A stretch of 52,692 bases of DNA from Rhodocyclaceae bacterium UBA1310 (lineage in GTDB: Bacteria; Pseudomonadota; Gammaproteobacteria; Burkholderiales; Rhodocyclaceae), in the NCBI GenBank assembly GCA_002307175.1, contig DBTS01000129.1:9460-62151 (forward strand), given 5' to 3'. The position numbers and the translations under genes are program-made. Of this stretch, positions 1 to 8,744 are shown piece after piece; position 1 is the first letter of the stretch; each line of letters opens with the position of its first letter. The notes beneath the pieces were generated by a model that did not search any database, had not been told where the DNA came from, and saw only the letters and a program-made list of their open reading frames with translations.

Positions 1-104
1 ACATGAAGGAGGAGAACATCCTCTATCCCACGGCCTTCAAGGTTGTCGGGCCGAAAGCTGCCGAACTGGCGGCGCAGATCGTGATGCGCCGGGAGACGCC
101 ATGA
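1..104 (+). CDS. Hemerythrin-like (HHE) protein, C-terminal end only
   Basis: Only the last 33 or so residues lie in the window; the gene starts upstream. The visible part reads KEENILYP near its beginning, which matches the last helix of hemerythrin HHE domains, where a Glu in this type of motif helps bind the di-iron centre. The stop overlaps the start of the next gene in an ATGA, so the two are translationally coupled. Hemerythrin-like proteins bind oxygen or nitric oxide at a di-iron site and often sit beside DUF2249 genes, as here. The family call rests on a short stretch and on context. Confidence 0.6.
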   Translation, partial: MKEENILYPTAFKVVGPKAAELAAQIVMRRETP

Positions 105-331
105 GCCGCCTGCTTGATGTGCGTGGACTGCCACCCTGTGAGCCGCTGGAGCGCACGCTCGCGGCGCTCGATGAACTTGCTCCGGGCGATGAACTGGAAG
201 TGCTGATCCACCGTGAACCCCATCCCCTGTATGCCATTCTGGCCGAGCGCGGCTATCTGTGGCGTGCGGCGACCGAGCCGGCGGCAGACGGTTCCACGCA
301 ATACCGCATCCTGATCAGTCTGGCGGAATGA
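101..331 (+). CDS. DUF2249 domain protein (TusA-like fold)
   Basis: A 76-residue cytosolic protein that is essentially one DUF2249 domain. The start LLDVRGLPPCEPLERTLAAL and the phrase HREPHPLYAILAERG are typical of the family. DUF2249 proteins resemble the small sulfur carrier TusA, and are frequent in denitrifiers and next to hemerythrin-like or NnrS/NorB-type genes. It overlaps the upstream hemerythrin-like gene by four bases and is followed four bases later by a membrane protein, so the three form one operon. The biochemical role is not established; a part in nitric-oxide or metal-centre handling is inference from context. Confidence 0.8.
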   Translation: MSRLLDVRGLPPCEPLERTLAALDELAPGDELEVLIHREPHPLYAILAERGYLWRAATEPAADGSTQYRILISLAE

Positions 332-335
332 CACC

Positions 336-1622
336 ATGCAGATGATCTCGACGGATGCGTCGCCTCCGCCGCTGCTGTCGTTTGCCTACATGCTCGCCGG
401 GGTGGCGGGGATGGCCGTGGCGGCTGTTTTGGTGCTGTGGCAGCCCGAGGCGCTGCTCACGCGCTGGCATCCGGCGGCATTGGCGACCGTGCATGTGTTT
501 GCGCTGGGCGGGCTGATGCCGGTGATGCTGGGGGCGCTATTCCAGTTTGTACCAGTGGCCTGCGGCCTGAGCCTGCCGCGCTGGGGGTGGGGAGATGTGG
601 TTTTGCTGCTGCTTCTGGAGGGCGGTGCCGCCTCTCTGGCGACCGGACTCCTGACGGCGGCACCGGCTCTGTATGGCGCTGCAGGCCTGCTTTTGCTGGG
701 CTCCCTGGGCGCAGCGGGTTGGCGCCTGCTGCGTGCTCTACGGACGCAGGCACAACAGGCCGACGTGGTGGTGGGGCTCTCGCGCAGTGCAGTGGCTCTG
801 GGCGTCACGCTGCTGCTGGCCGCCGTGTTGCTGGGCATTCTGCTCTTTGGCTGGAATCTGCCGTTACTGACACTCGTTGACTGGCATGCGCTGTGGGCTA
901 TCGGCGGTTGGGTGGCCGGCCTGATCGCCGGGGTGGCGAGTGTCGTGGTGCCGATGTTCCACGTCAGCCCGGCCTATCCGAAATTCTGGCTGCGCGCCCT
1001 GCGTCTGCAGCATTGGCTGCTGGGCGGCGGCCTGCTCGCGGCCTTGCTGGGTTGGGCGGGGGTTGGCGGTGCTGTGAGTATGTTGCTGGTGGCTCTCCTG
1101 CTGGGATTTGGCGGCCTTACCGTGCAGCGTGTGGTGGTTTCGAAGCGCGGGGAGAAGGATGCGTTTTATTGGGGCTGGCTGATGGTTGGGGTGTTGGCGA
1201 TCATCCTGGCGCTGGTCGCCGTGCCTGCCTGCTGCGCAGCAGACCCACGCTGGGGCGTGGTTTTCGGTGTACTGGCCCTGCCCGGCCTGGGTGGTTTCAC
1301 CGTGAGCGTGATGCTCTATCGCATCGTTCCTTTCCTCATCTGGCTGCATTGGCAGCGTGCCAACAAGGCACGGGCGAGGCTGCCCCTGCTACACCGCATC
1401 GTGCCGGAACTGGGGCAGCGGATTCATCTGGGGATTGAGCTGGGTAGCATTGTGCTGCTGGCGCTTGGCGCATTCATGCCGCAGATGGTGAGTGTGGCGG
1501 CGGCCCTCCTGCTGGCAGCCAAGCTTCTGCAGTTCGGTTTGCTGGCGCGTGCGATGCGTGATTTCCGGCAACGTCTGGCCGTGCTGCGTACACTGCCGCC
1601 CAGGAGTCGGGCGGCAGCTTGA
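336..1622 (+). CDS. Polytopic membrane protein, NnrS/oxidase-subunit-I-like
   Basis: A 428-residue, very hydrophobic protein with about 12 predicted transmembrane segments. Histidines sit in or near the membrane segments, for example in TVHVFALGG, DWHALW and MFHVSP. The arrangement recalls NnrS proteins and heme-copper oxidase subunit I relatives, which bind haem in the membrane, but I do not see a full NnrS or oxidase signature. It begins four bases after the DUF2249 gene. Proteins of this kind recur in clusters with hemerythrin and DUF2249 genes in denitrifying betaproteobacteria. The function is unproven. The next gene converges on it. Confidence 0.55.
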   Translation: MQMISTDASPPPLLSFAYMLAGVAGMAVAAVLVLWQPEALLTRWHPAALATVHVFALGGLMPVMLGALFQFVPVACGLSLPRWGWGDVVLLLLLEGGAASLATGLLTAAPALYGAAGLLLLGSLGAAGWRLLRALRTQAQQADVVVGLSRSAVALGVTLLLAAVLLGILLFGWNLPLLTLVDWHALWAIGGWVAGLIAGVASVVVPMFHVSPAYPKFWLRALRLQHWLLGGGLLAALLGWAGVGGAVSMLLVALLLGFGGLTVQRVVVSKRGEKDAFYWGWLMVGVLAIILALVAVPACCAADPRWGVVFGVLALPGLGGFTVSVMLYRIVPFLIWLHWQRANKARARLPLLHRIVPELGQRIHLGIELGSIVLLALGAFMPQMVSVAAALLLAAKLLQFGLLARAMRDFRQRLAVLRTLPPRSRAAA

Positions 1623-1792
1623 GCGAATACTTGCTTTAGCGGTATGCGCCAGCCCAGGAAAAACTGTGTCCGGGCATGCGTAGTTGTCGGTGGATACTGC
1701 ATACGCATACGGATGCAGTTCGTTTGGCGCGATACGGTGATATTCACCACACTCGCGCCAGCGTGTACGCTGACGCCGGGTACGCACAGTTT

Positions 1793-3355
1793 CTAGGATT
1801 TGTGCAGGGCCGTGATCAGATTGGCGACTGGAACTGACCAGTCTCCGAGGCGTTCCTGCCGATACAGGCGCAATGATGGATACCAGGGAGATTGCGTGCC
1901 TGTAGCAAGCCAGCGCCATTCGCCGAAGCTGCGCAGCAGAAGGTGGCAGGGCTTGCCAATTGCACCCGCCAGATGGGCGATAGCCGTGTCTACGCTGACC
2001 ACCAGATCAAGGCAGCTCATCAATGCTGCGGTATCTGCCAGATCATCGAGGCTGGGCCCGATGACGCGAACATTCGGCTGAATCGACAGGGTGGCATTGT
2101 CGGCATCCGAAATTTCTTTCTGTATCACGACGAATTCTGCATCCAGTGCCAGAAGCGGCTGCAGCGCGGTGAGTGGCATGTCGCGCGTCACGTTGCGTGT
2201 GCCCTGCTGGCGGCCATGCCAGCAGATGCCGATGCGTCGGCGGGATTGCGGCCCGAGGCGGTTTTTCCAGTGGGCGATGCGTTCGGCCGGTGCATGCAGA
2301 TAGGCAGCTGGGGCATTGAGGTTTTCGAGCGTTTTGCCAAGTGCCAGCGGCAGACTCATCAGGGGGCAGTGCAGATCGTGCGCGGGCAGGGGGTCTTCTT
2401 CGGTGAGCAGTTTGACGAGTGGGTCCAGTTGCCGAAACAGGCCATGCAGACTGCGCGGGCAGCGCAGATAGGTACGCCTGGCATGCGCAGCGATTTCCGG
2501 CACGAAGCGTGAAAACTGAATGGCATCACCCAGCCCCTGCTCTGCCCAGAGCAGGATGGATTTCCCCTTGATGGCCTCGCCAGACCACTGCGGCGCATTG
2601 CTCGACAGGCGCAGCGGCGCCAGCTGGGCAGTCTGCCAGCGTGCTTCCAGGTAGGGCCAGCCCGCCGAATATTCGCCCGCCCGCAACAGGCAATGCGCCA
2701 TTTCCATGCGGGCTTCAGCCAGATCCGGCTTCAGATGCATGGTGTGCGCAAAGCAATTCAGCGCTTCATGCAGCTGGTTGAGTTGTTGCAGGGCATTGCC
2801 ACGGTTGAACCAGGCGTTGACGTCATCTGGATTGGAGGCAAGCACTCTGTCATAGCAGTTGAGCGCCTCTTCCGTGCGGTTCAGCGCCAGCAGGGCGTTC
2901 CCCAGGTTGTTGCGGGCTGCCCGGTGATTGGCGTCAATGGCCAGAACACGCTCGAAATCCAGCAGTGCATCAAGCAGTTTGCCGTCGCACAGTGCCAGAT
3001 TGCCACGCTGGAACAGGGCATCGGCGTCCTGTGGATTTATCTGCAGGCGTTCCCGCAGTCTGCGTGCAGCTTCTCCCTGCAATTGTCTGCGCAGACTCAC
3101 CAGGCGCGCCGAATGCGGGGCCAGGGCGAAGGCTGTGCTGACGCTGAACATCGCCTCATCATAGCGATCCTGGCGTGTGAGCAGGCCAACCTTGGACTGC
3201 AGCGCTGGCAGGAACAGTGGCTGCAGTGCCAGAGCCTGATCCAGCAGGGCGTGTGCTGCGTCGTCCTGACCATCCTTCTGCAGAGACAGGCTGCGGGTGG
3301 TTAGGTCCACAGCCTGTTCGATCAGGGCTGCAAGTTCCATGGGTGATTCAGACAA
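1793..3355 (-). CDS. TPR protein with C-terminal glycosyltransferase-like domain
   Basis: A 520-residue cytosolic protein. Residues about 15-230 are tetratricopeptide repeats (for example AARNNLGNALLALNRTEEAL and AWFNRGNALQQLNQLHEAL). From about 250 there is a GT-B-like region with AEQGLGDAIQFSRF at 271-284 and SVDTAIAHLAGAIGKP near the C-terminus; the latter resembles the nucleotide-sugar-binding part of family 9 (heptosyltransferase-like) enzymes. Such TPR-GT proteins are commonly annotated as putative O-linked or envelope glycosyltransferases; donor and acceptor are unknown. It stands alone, with no other glycan gene beside it, 112 bases before the MFS gene. Confidence 0.75.
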   Translation of the reverse strand: MSESPMELAALIEQAVDLTTRSLSLQKDGQDDAAHALLDQALALQPLFLPALQSKVGLLTRQDRYDEAMFSVSTAFALAPHSARLVSLRRQLQGEAARRLRERLQINPQDADALFQRGNLALCDGKLLDALLDFERVLAIDANHRAARNNLGNALLALNRTEEALNCYDRVLASNPDDVNAWFNRGNALQQLNQLHEALNCFAHTMHLKPDLAEARMEMAHCLLRAGEYSAGWPYLEARWQTAQLAPLRLSSNAPQWSGEAIKGKSILLWAEQGLGDAIQFSRFVPEIAAHARRTYLRCPRSLHGLFRQLDPLVKLLTEEDPLPAHDLHCPLMSLPLALGKTLENLNAPAAYLHAPAERIAHWKNRLGPQSRRRIGICWHGRQQGTRNVTRDMPLTALQPLLALDAEFVVIQKEISDADNATLSIQPNVRVIGPSLDDLADTAALMSCLDLVVSVDTAIAHLAGAIGKPCHLLLRSFGEWRWLATGTQSPWYPSLRLYRQERLGDWSVPVANLITALHKS

Positions 3356-3467
3356 ATATGACGTACGGTAGCATTATGCGGGATTTCGATGTAAAAGCGG
3401 TTTTCAACAGTCTAAATCCCGTTTCATTCCTGACATTCGTGGTATTCCTGCCTGCGACCGGTCTAAC

Positions 3468-4679
3468 TCAGGCCGGCGCTTTCTCCGCACGCTGCGAAAG
3501 CCGCACGATCAGTGCCACGGCTGCGCTGGCGGCAGCCAGGAGCGTCACCCCGCGCCATCCGGCATGCGCCAGAGTGGTGCTGCCCAGCGCCGAGCCTACG
3601 GCCATGCCGATGAACATCACGGTCATGAACAGAGCGTTGATGCGCCCACGTGCAGCCGGCTCCAGCGCGTAGATGATGCTCTGGTGGGCAATCAGGCTCG
3701 ATTGCACGCCTAGGTCGAAGACCAGTGTGCCGATCACCAGCACTGCGAAGTTGTGCGGAAACAGGGCAAAGGCGGCAAAGCTTATGGCCACCAACGCAGC
3801 ACTCAGACGTGTGACGCTCTCCGGGCCTCGGCGGTCGGCAATGCTCCCGGTCACCGGTGCAGCCAGGGCGCCGAGGGCTCCGGCCAGACCGAAAGCGCCG
3901 GCAATCCCCGCGCCCATGCTGAACGGGGGCTGCTGCAGCATGATTGCCAGGGTGGACCAGAAGGCGGAGAAAGCCGCAGCAAGAAGGCCCTGGGCGTAGG
4001 CGGCCTGACGCAGGCGGGCATGGCGGACCCACAGATCACCCAGCGAGGCCAGCAAGGCGCGATACGACAGATTGGTGGAGGGCGCGAAGTGCGGCAGCTT
4101 GCGTGTTGCCACGATTCCCAGCAGGCCCACGGCGGCAGCGGCGATCACGAACATGGCGCGCCAGCCCAGGGCTTCGGCAACCAGGCCGCTGAACACGCGG
4201 GAGAGCAGGATGCCCAGCAGGAGCCCTGACATCACCTTGCCGACAATCTTGCCGCGTGAGCTGTCGGGTGCAAGGGCTGCAGCGGCTGGTACGCAATCCT
4301 GGGCCAGGGAGGCGGCAGCACCGATGGCGACACTGAGTGCGCCAAGCTGCAGCAGGGACTGGGCGGCGGCCATCCCAAGCAGCGCTGCAAACAGCAGGGC
4401 AATCTTGGCGAGGATCACGGTGCGGCGATCGAAACGGTCACCCAGCGGGTTGAGCAGTAGCAGGCCTGCGGCGTAGCCGATCTGGGTCAGCGTCGGGATG
4501 CGCCCGATGTCGCTTGGGGTGGCGTGCAGGCTGTTGGCGAGCATGCCGAGAATGGGCTGGTTGTAGTACAGCGCGGCCACGCTCAGGCCGGCTGCTCCGG
4601 CAAGCAGCAGGATCAGGGCCGAGGAAGGCCCGGATACAGGGAGCGTTTGTGCGGATTGACGGGCTGCAGGTGTTTCCAT
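3468..4679 (-). CDS. MFS transporter, DHA1-type exporter
   Basis: A 403-residue inner-membrane protein with about 12 hydrophobic segments. The MFS loop motif between segments 2 and 3 reads NPLGDRFDRRTVIL, and the matching loop in the second half reads GSIADRRGP. The N-terminal half resembles drug:H+ antiporter-1 exporters. It is transcribed divergently from a LysR-type gene across a 100-base gap that contains a perfect palindrome, so the regulator probably controls it. The exported compound cannot be read from the sequence. Confidence 0.85.
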   Translation of the reverse strand: METPAARQSAQTLPVSGPSSALILLLAGAAGLSVAALYYNQPILGMLANSLHATPSDIGRIPTLTQIGYAAGLLLLNPLGDRFDRRTVILAKIALLFAALLGMAAAQSLLQLGALSVAIGAAASLAQDCVPAAAALAPDSSRGKIVGKVMSGLLLGILLSRVFSGLVAEALGWRAMFVIAAAAVGLLGIVATRKLPHFAPSTNLSYRALLASLGDLWVRHARLRQAAYAQGLLAAAFSAFWSTLAIMLQQPPFSMGAGIAGAFGLAGALGALAAPVTGSIADRRGPESVTRLSAALVAISFAAFALFPHNFAVLVIGTLVFDLGVQSSLIAHQSIIYALEPAARGRINALFMTVMFIGMAVGSALGSTTLAHAGWRGVTLLAAASAAVALIVRLSQRAEKAPA

Positions 4680-4726
4680 TTTGAGGTTCTCTGTTTGGGT
4701 GGGGGAGTGCCTGCAGTGTGGGCGAA

Positions 4727-4743
4727 TACCGCTTTGTGCGGTA
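4727..4743. promoter_or_regulatory. Perfect palindrome, candidate LysR operator
   Basis: TACCGC-TTTGT-GCGGTA is an inverted repeat with six-base arms and a five-base spacer. It lies in the 100-base gap between the divergent MFS and LysR genes, about 37 bases before the LysR start. LysR-type regulators usually bind imperfect palindromes of this size between themselves and a divergent target. The assignment is by position and symmetry only. Confidence 0.5.
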
Positions 4744-4779
4744 GGCGCATATCACGAAAAACTGTTATACACTCTACGC

Positions 4780-5685
4780 ATGGCACAGATTCCTGACCGG
4801 CTCACCCTGATGCATACCTTCATCCGCATCGTCGAGGCGGGGAGCTTGTCTGCGGCTGCTGCGCAGCTGAGTCTGACCCAGCCAACGGTGAGCCGGCGCC
4901 TGCAGATGCTCGAGCAGTCATTGGGGCTGACCCTGCTGGTGCGCTCCACCCACGCGCTGCGGCTCACCGAGGCGGGCGCCCGTTATTACCGGCGTGCCCG
5001 CGAACTGGCGCTGACCTGGAGCGAATTCGAGTCTGAATTGCGTGGGGCCGTCGATGAGGCGCAGGGCAGCCTGCGCATCGTCGTGCCGCATGCCTTTGGT
5101 CAGCATCAGCTGGTTGGGCCGCTGGCACGCTTTCTGGCGGAGAATCCGAAGGTCAATGTGGAGTGGCTGCTGCATGATATCCAGCCGGATTTCATCAGTT
5201 CCGGGATTGATTGTGCGATCAATGTCGGGCATGTCACCGATCAGTCGGTGGTGGCGATCCGCATCGGCGATGTGCCGCGTATCGTGGTGGCGGCTCCCGC
5301 ATTGTTTGCCGGGGTCAGCATCGAGACCCCGCAGGATCTGGCCGCCCTGCCCTGGCTGGCACTCTCGCCGTTTTACCGCAAGGAAGTGCAGCTGTTTGAT
5401 CCGGCGGGCGAAGAGGCTGTGCTGGCGATTTCGCCACGGGTCATCACGGATAGCCTGTACGCACTCCGCAGTGCTGCCGTGCGTGGTGTGGGGGTCTGTA
5501 TCGCCTCCGCCTGGGCGATTGAAGATGATCTGGCGTCGGGCCGTCTGGTGCAGTTGTTGCCCGATTGGCAGGGGGCGCCGATGCCGGTGACGCTGACGTA
5601 TCCCTATGCGCCTTTTTACCCGGCCAAACTGCGCAATTTCGTCGCCGTCATCCGCAACGAGGCCGATCCACTGCCCTGGCGTTAA
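4780..5685 (+). CDS. LysR-family transcriptional regulator
   Basis: A 301-residue regulator. Residues about 8-65 form the winged helix-turn-helix (RIVEAGSLSAAAAQLSLTQP followed by TVSRRLQMLEQSLGLTLLVR), and the rest is the periplasmic-binding-protein-like effector domain. The start at 4780 gives the usual LysR N-terminus a few residues before the HTH; a further in-frame start lies upstream but would add a non-homologous extension. It is divergent from the MFS exporter, which is its likely target; effector unknown. Confidence 0.88.
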   Translation: MAQIPDRLTLMHTFIRIVEAGSLSAAAAQLSLTQPTVSRRLQMLEQSLGLTLLVRSTHALRLTEAGARYYRRARELALTWSEFESELRGAVDEAQGSLRIVVPHAFGQHQLVGPLARFLAENPKVNVEWLLHDIQPDFISSGIDCAINVGHVTDQSVVAIRIGDVPRIVVAAPALFAGVSIETPQDLAALPWLALSPFYRKEVQLFDPAGEEAVLAISPRVITDSLYALRSAAVRGVGVCIASAWAIEDDLASGRLVQLLPDWQGAPMPVTLTYPYAPFYPAKLRNFVAVIRNEADPLPWR

Positions 5686-5829
5686 ACCCAGGCAGAACTT
5701 CTGCCGCACAAGCTGTAATGCTGTACCACCCTGGGTGGCGCTATCATGTGCCGATGCAGATTGCCGGCAGCAGTGCTGACTGGCAATCAGATCCAAGCCC
5801 AACCCCAACCTCTTTCCAGGAGTATTCAG

Positions 5830-6582
5830 ATGATTGTTCTGGTTACCGGCGCCACTGCCGGATTTGGTACTGCGATTGCCCGCCGTTATCTCAAGGAAGG
5901 GCACAAGGTGATTGCCGTGGGGCGGCGTGCCGAGCGGCTGGAGGCACTGCGCAGCGAATTTCCGGGCGCAGCGTTGCATATCGGCGTGCTCGATGTGCGC
6001 GACGCCAAAGAGGTGGAAGCTTTCGTGGCAGGTCTGCCGGCGGATTTCGCAGCCGTTGATGTGCTCGTCAACAATGCCGGGCTGGCGCTTGGTCTGGGGC
6101 CGGCGCAGCGTGCCTCGCTGGCGGACTGGGAACAGATGGTCGACACCAATGTGAAAGGCCTGATGTACATGACCCACGCCTTGCTGCCCGGGATGACGGA
6201 ACGCAACCGTGGGCACATCGTGAATCTGGGCTCCGTGGCCGGGCATTACCCCTATCCGGGTGGCAATGTGTACGGCGCCACGAAAGCCTTCGTGCGTCAG
6301 TTCAGCCTGAATCTGCGTGCTGATCTGGCCGGTACCGGGGTACGCGTGACCGATATCGCCCCGGGCCTGTGTGGCGGTACAGAATTCTCCACCGTACGTT
6401 TTCACGGGGATGCAGAGAAGGCGGCAGGGGTTTATGCCAACACCGAGTCGCTGTCGGCAGAAGACATTGCCGAATCGGTGTTTTGGAGCACCACCCTGCC
6501 TGCGCATGTAAACATCAATTTCATCGAGCTGATGCCCACCTCGCAGGGGTCCGGGCCACTCAACGTTGTACGCAAGGCCTGA
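5830..6582 (+). CDS. ydfG: NADP-dependent 3-hydroxy acid / serine dehydrogenase (SDR)
   Basis: A 250-residue short-chain dehydrogenase. It shows the nucleotide motif TGATAGFG at the N-terminus, NNAG, and the catalytic YGATK. The segment PGLCGGTEFSTVRFHGD closely matches the substrate region of E. coli YdfG, which oxidises L-allo-threonine, L-serine and 3-hydroxy acids with NADP; E. coli YdfG also acts in removal of malonic semialdehyde. AGGAG stands about eight bases before the ATG at 5830, which supports this start over an upstream one. A spacing of 48 bases to the NnrU gene allows cotranscription. Confidence 0.85.
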   Translation: MIVLVTGATAGFGTAIARRYLKEGHKVIAVGRRAERLEALRSEFPGAALHIGVLDVRDAKEVEAFVAGLPADFAAVDVLVNNAGLALGLGPAQRASLADWEQMVDTNVKGLMYMTHALLPGMTERNRGHIVNLGSVAGHYPYPGGNVYGATKAFVRQFSLNLRADLAGTGVRVTDIAPGLCGGTEFSTVRFHGDAEKAAGVYANTESLSAEDIAESVFWSTTLPAHVNINFIELMPTSQGSGPLNVVRKA

Positions 6583-6630
6583 GAACCTGAACTACCGATT
6601 CTCACCGGTCTACTTCGCGGGGGATCCAGC

Positions 6631-7188
6631 ATGGCGCTGTTCGTTACGGGAATGATTCTGTTTTTCGGGGTGCACCTGATGACGGTGACGCCTGTGTTGC
6701 GCAGGGCTGTCTGCGGGAGTGTGCCGGATCAGGCGCGGCGTGGTTTGGTGGCGCTTCTCTCGCTGGCCGGAGTGGTGCTGATCTGTCTGGGCTGGCATGC
6801 CGTGCCCGCCACGCCGCTGTTTATGCCTGTGGCGGCTGCGATTGCCGCCGCTCCGGTGCTGGTGCCCTGTGCGCTGATTCTCTTCCTGATTGGCGGGATC
6901 GGCTTCAAGGGCTACATCCGGCGCTATCTGCATCACCCCATGCTGATGGGCGCGGTGCTCTGGTCGGGCGTGCACCTCGTGGCGAACGGCGGTCTGCGCG
7001 AGACGATCCTGTTCGGATCATTTCTCGCGTTTTCGCTTTACGCACTCGGTGTGGTGTTCGGCTGCGGCAAGCGTGCCAGCTTCGTGCCCAGCCTCAAGTG
7101 GGACGTGATCGGCATCGTCGTCGGGCTGGTGGTGGCGATTGGCATCATGCATAGCCACCGCATCCTGTTCGGCGTGCCGGTCATCTGA
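6631..7188 (+). CDS. nnrU: NnrU family membrane protein
   Basis: A 185-residue protein with five or six transmembrane segments. The start FFGVHLMTVTPVLRRAV, the central GFKGYIRRYLHHPMLMGAVL and WSGVHLVANG match the NnrU family. NnrU is needed for, or coexpressed with, nitrite and nitric-oxide reduction in some alphaproteobacteria, and is related to methyltransferase-like membrane proteins; its reaction is unknown. It follows ydfG and converges on corC. With the hemerythrin/DUF2249 genes at the window start it hints at NO metabolism nearby, but no reductase is in view. Confidence 0.8.
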   Translation: MALFVTGMILFFGVHLMTVTPVLRRAVCGSVPDQARRGLVALLSLAGVVLICLGWHAVPATPLFMPVAAAIAAAPVLVPCALILFLIGGIGFKGYIRRYLHHPMLMGAVLWSGVHLVANGGLRETILFGSFLAFSLYALGVVFGCGKRASFVPSLKWDVIGIVVGLVVAIGIMHSHRILFGVPVI

Positions 7189-7296
7189 GAAGCTGTGCAT
7201 GCTCTTGCGGCGCAGGCGTGATCGGGCCGAATGCGCTGCGCTTCAGTCCGCTGATGCCTGCTTGCGACTGATCATGAACCGCTTCCAGACCACAGA

Positions 7297-8139
7297 TCAG
7301 CCGTCGTTGGTTTCCGGGCTGGGCAGGCGCTCGACCTGCAGGGCATACAGGCGGCGGCTGTCCGCACGCAATACCTTGAAACTGAAGCCATCGATCTCGA
7401 TGGCCTCGTCGCGTCCGGGCATGCGCCCGAAATGCTGGGTCACGAGTCCGCCGACGGTATCCACGTCATCGTGGGCGATCTGGCAATTGAAGGTGGCGTT
7501 GAAGTCCGTGATCGGAGTGAGTGCCTTCACACGCCAGCGGCCGTTTGGTGTGGGCAGGATGTTGTCGGCGTCCTCGTCGAAATCGTACTCGTCCTCGATT
7601 TCACCGACGATCTGTTCCAGCACGTCTTCGATGGTGACCAGCCCTGAAACACCGCCGTACTCGTCCACAACAATGGCCATGTGGTTGCGGCTGACGCGAA
7701 ATTCGCGCAGCAGCTCGTTGAGCGGTTTGGTTTCCGGCACGAAGGCGGCTGGCCGCAGCAAGCCTCTGACCGACAGATCAGCATGGCGCAGGGCAGGCAA
7801 CAGATCCTTGGCGAGCAGCACGCCGATCACGTCATCGCGATCTTCGCCAACCACAGGGAAACGCGAGTGGGCGGTGCGAATGGCGATCTCGATGATTTCG
7901 TCGACGCTCTGGTCTAGGCGCACGAAATCCATCTGGGCACGCTGCACCATGACTTCGCGCACCTGGATATCGGCGACCTGCAGGGCGCCTTCGATGATGC
8001 CCAGGGCGTCAGCGTCGAAGAGCTTGCGCTCGTGCGCAGCGTGAAGAATTTGAACAAACTCCTCGCGATCATCAGGTTCGCGAGTCAGGAGTGTGGAGAG
8101 GCGTTCCAGAATGCCGGGGCGACTACTGGCAGGGTCCAT
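7297..8139 (-). CDS. corC: CorC/HlyC-type CBS-domain protein
   Basis: A 280-residue soluble protein with two CBS domains (about 65-185, including SRFPVVGEDRDDVIGVLLAK and MAIVVDEYGGVSGLVTIEDV) and a C-terminal transporter-associated domain (about 195-275). It matches CorC (YbeX), linked to Mg/Co efflux and, in E. coli, to ribosome maturation. It follows ybeY by 35 bases, the usual ybeY-ybeX pairing. The common downstream gene lnt is missing; nnrU converges instead. Confidence 0.88.
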   Translation of the reverse strand: MDPASSRPGILERLSTLLTREPDDREEFVQILHAAHERKLFDADALGIIEGALQVADIQVREVMVQRAQMDFVRLDQSVDEIIEIAIRTAHSRFPVVGEDRDDVIGVLLAKDLLPALRHADLSVRGLLRPAAFVPETKPLNELLREFRVSRNHMAIVVDEYGGVSGLVTIEDVLEQIVGEIEDEYDFDEDADNILPTPNGRWRVKALTPITDFNATFNCQIAHDDVDTVGGLVTQHFGRMPGRDEAIEIDGFSFKVLRADSRRLYALQVERLPSPETNDG

Positions 8140-8174
8140 TTCGGTTCAGGCAGGGCGGGAAATCCGCCGGGAGC

Positions 8175-8636
8175 TCAGTCCTTTTCAAGTGCATATGGGT
8201 CGGGATATCCCAGTGTGGCGAGGATTTCGCGTTCTTCTGCTTCCATTTCCTCGGCCTCTTCGTCCGTTTCGTGATCCCAGCCCTGAAGGTGCAGCATGCC
8301 ATGCACGATCAGATGGGCGCAATGCGCCTCCTGACTGATGCCCTGGGCGCTTGCCTCGTCAACAACAACAGGCCAGCACAACACCAGATCACCCTCCAGA
8401 ATGGGGTCCGTTTCGTACGGGAAGGACAGCACATTGGTGGCGTAATCCTTTCCCCGGTACTGGGAGTTCAGACTCTGCCCTTCCTCACGTTCCACAAAGC
8501 GCACGGCCACATGTGCTGCACCTGGTTCGGCAGCGCGCACCCAAGTGCGGATCTGCTGCCGTGTGGGCAGGCCCTCACTGGACAGAGCGTACTGAACCGA
8601 AAGATCAAGGCGGCGGGGAATACTGGCAGGCGACAT
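8175..8636 (-). CDS. ybeY: Endoribonuclease YbeY (rRNA maturation factor)
   Basis: A 154-residue cytosolic metalloprotein. The zinc motif is intact: HGMLHLQGWDH with His at about 112, 116 and 122, and Trp where Tyr is more common. YbeY takes part in 16S rRNA 3'-end processing and 70S quality control. I chose the start at 8636 (MSPASIPRRL) because a longer frame to 8699 adds a non-homologous extension. It is followed by corC. The usual upstream neighbour phoH is absent; a peptide-binding protein gene lies 108 bases upstream on the same strand. Confidence 0.88.
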   Translation of the reverse strand: MSPASIPRRLDLSVQYALSSEGLPTRQQIRTWVRAAEPGAAHVAVRFVEREEGQSLNSQYRGKDYATNVLSFPYETDPILEGDLVLCWPVVVDEASAQGISQEAHCAHLIVHGMLHLQGWDHETDEEAEEMEAEEREILATLGYPDPYALEKD

Positions 8637-8744
8637 GCGTGAACGGCGAAAGTGATCAGAATCTCCGGCAATCTTCCGGTATTCACGCGGTTTCGTCAAA
8701 TGACAGTCCAGTGACCTCGTGGTGACCGGACTGTCGCCCCTCTC

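Noticed and set aside
1623..1792. Possible gene or terminator in the gap between convergent genes
   Set aside because: I see only short symmetries such as CTGCAT/ATGCAG and GGTG/CACC, and no T-run or credible frame.
4918..6507. Open frame of 529 codons on the minus strand
   Set aside because: It runs antisense across the LysR and ydfG genes, including their intergenic region; both sense genes have full family motifs.
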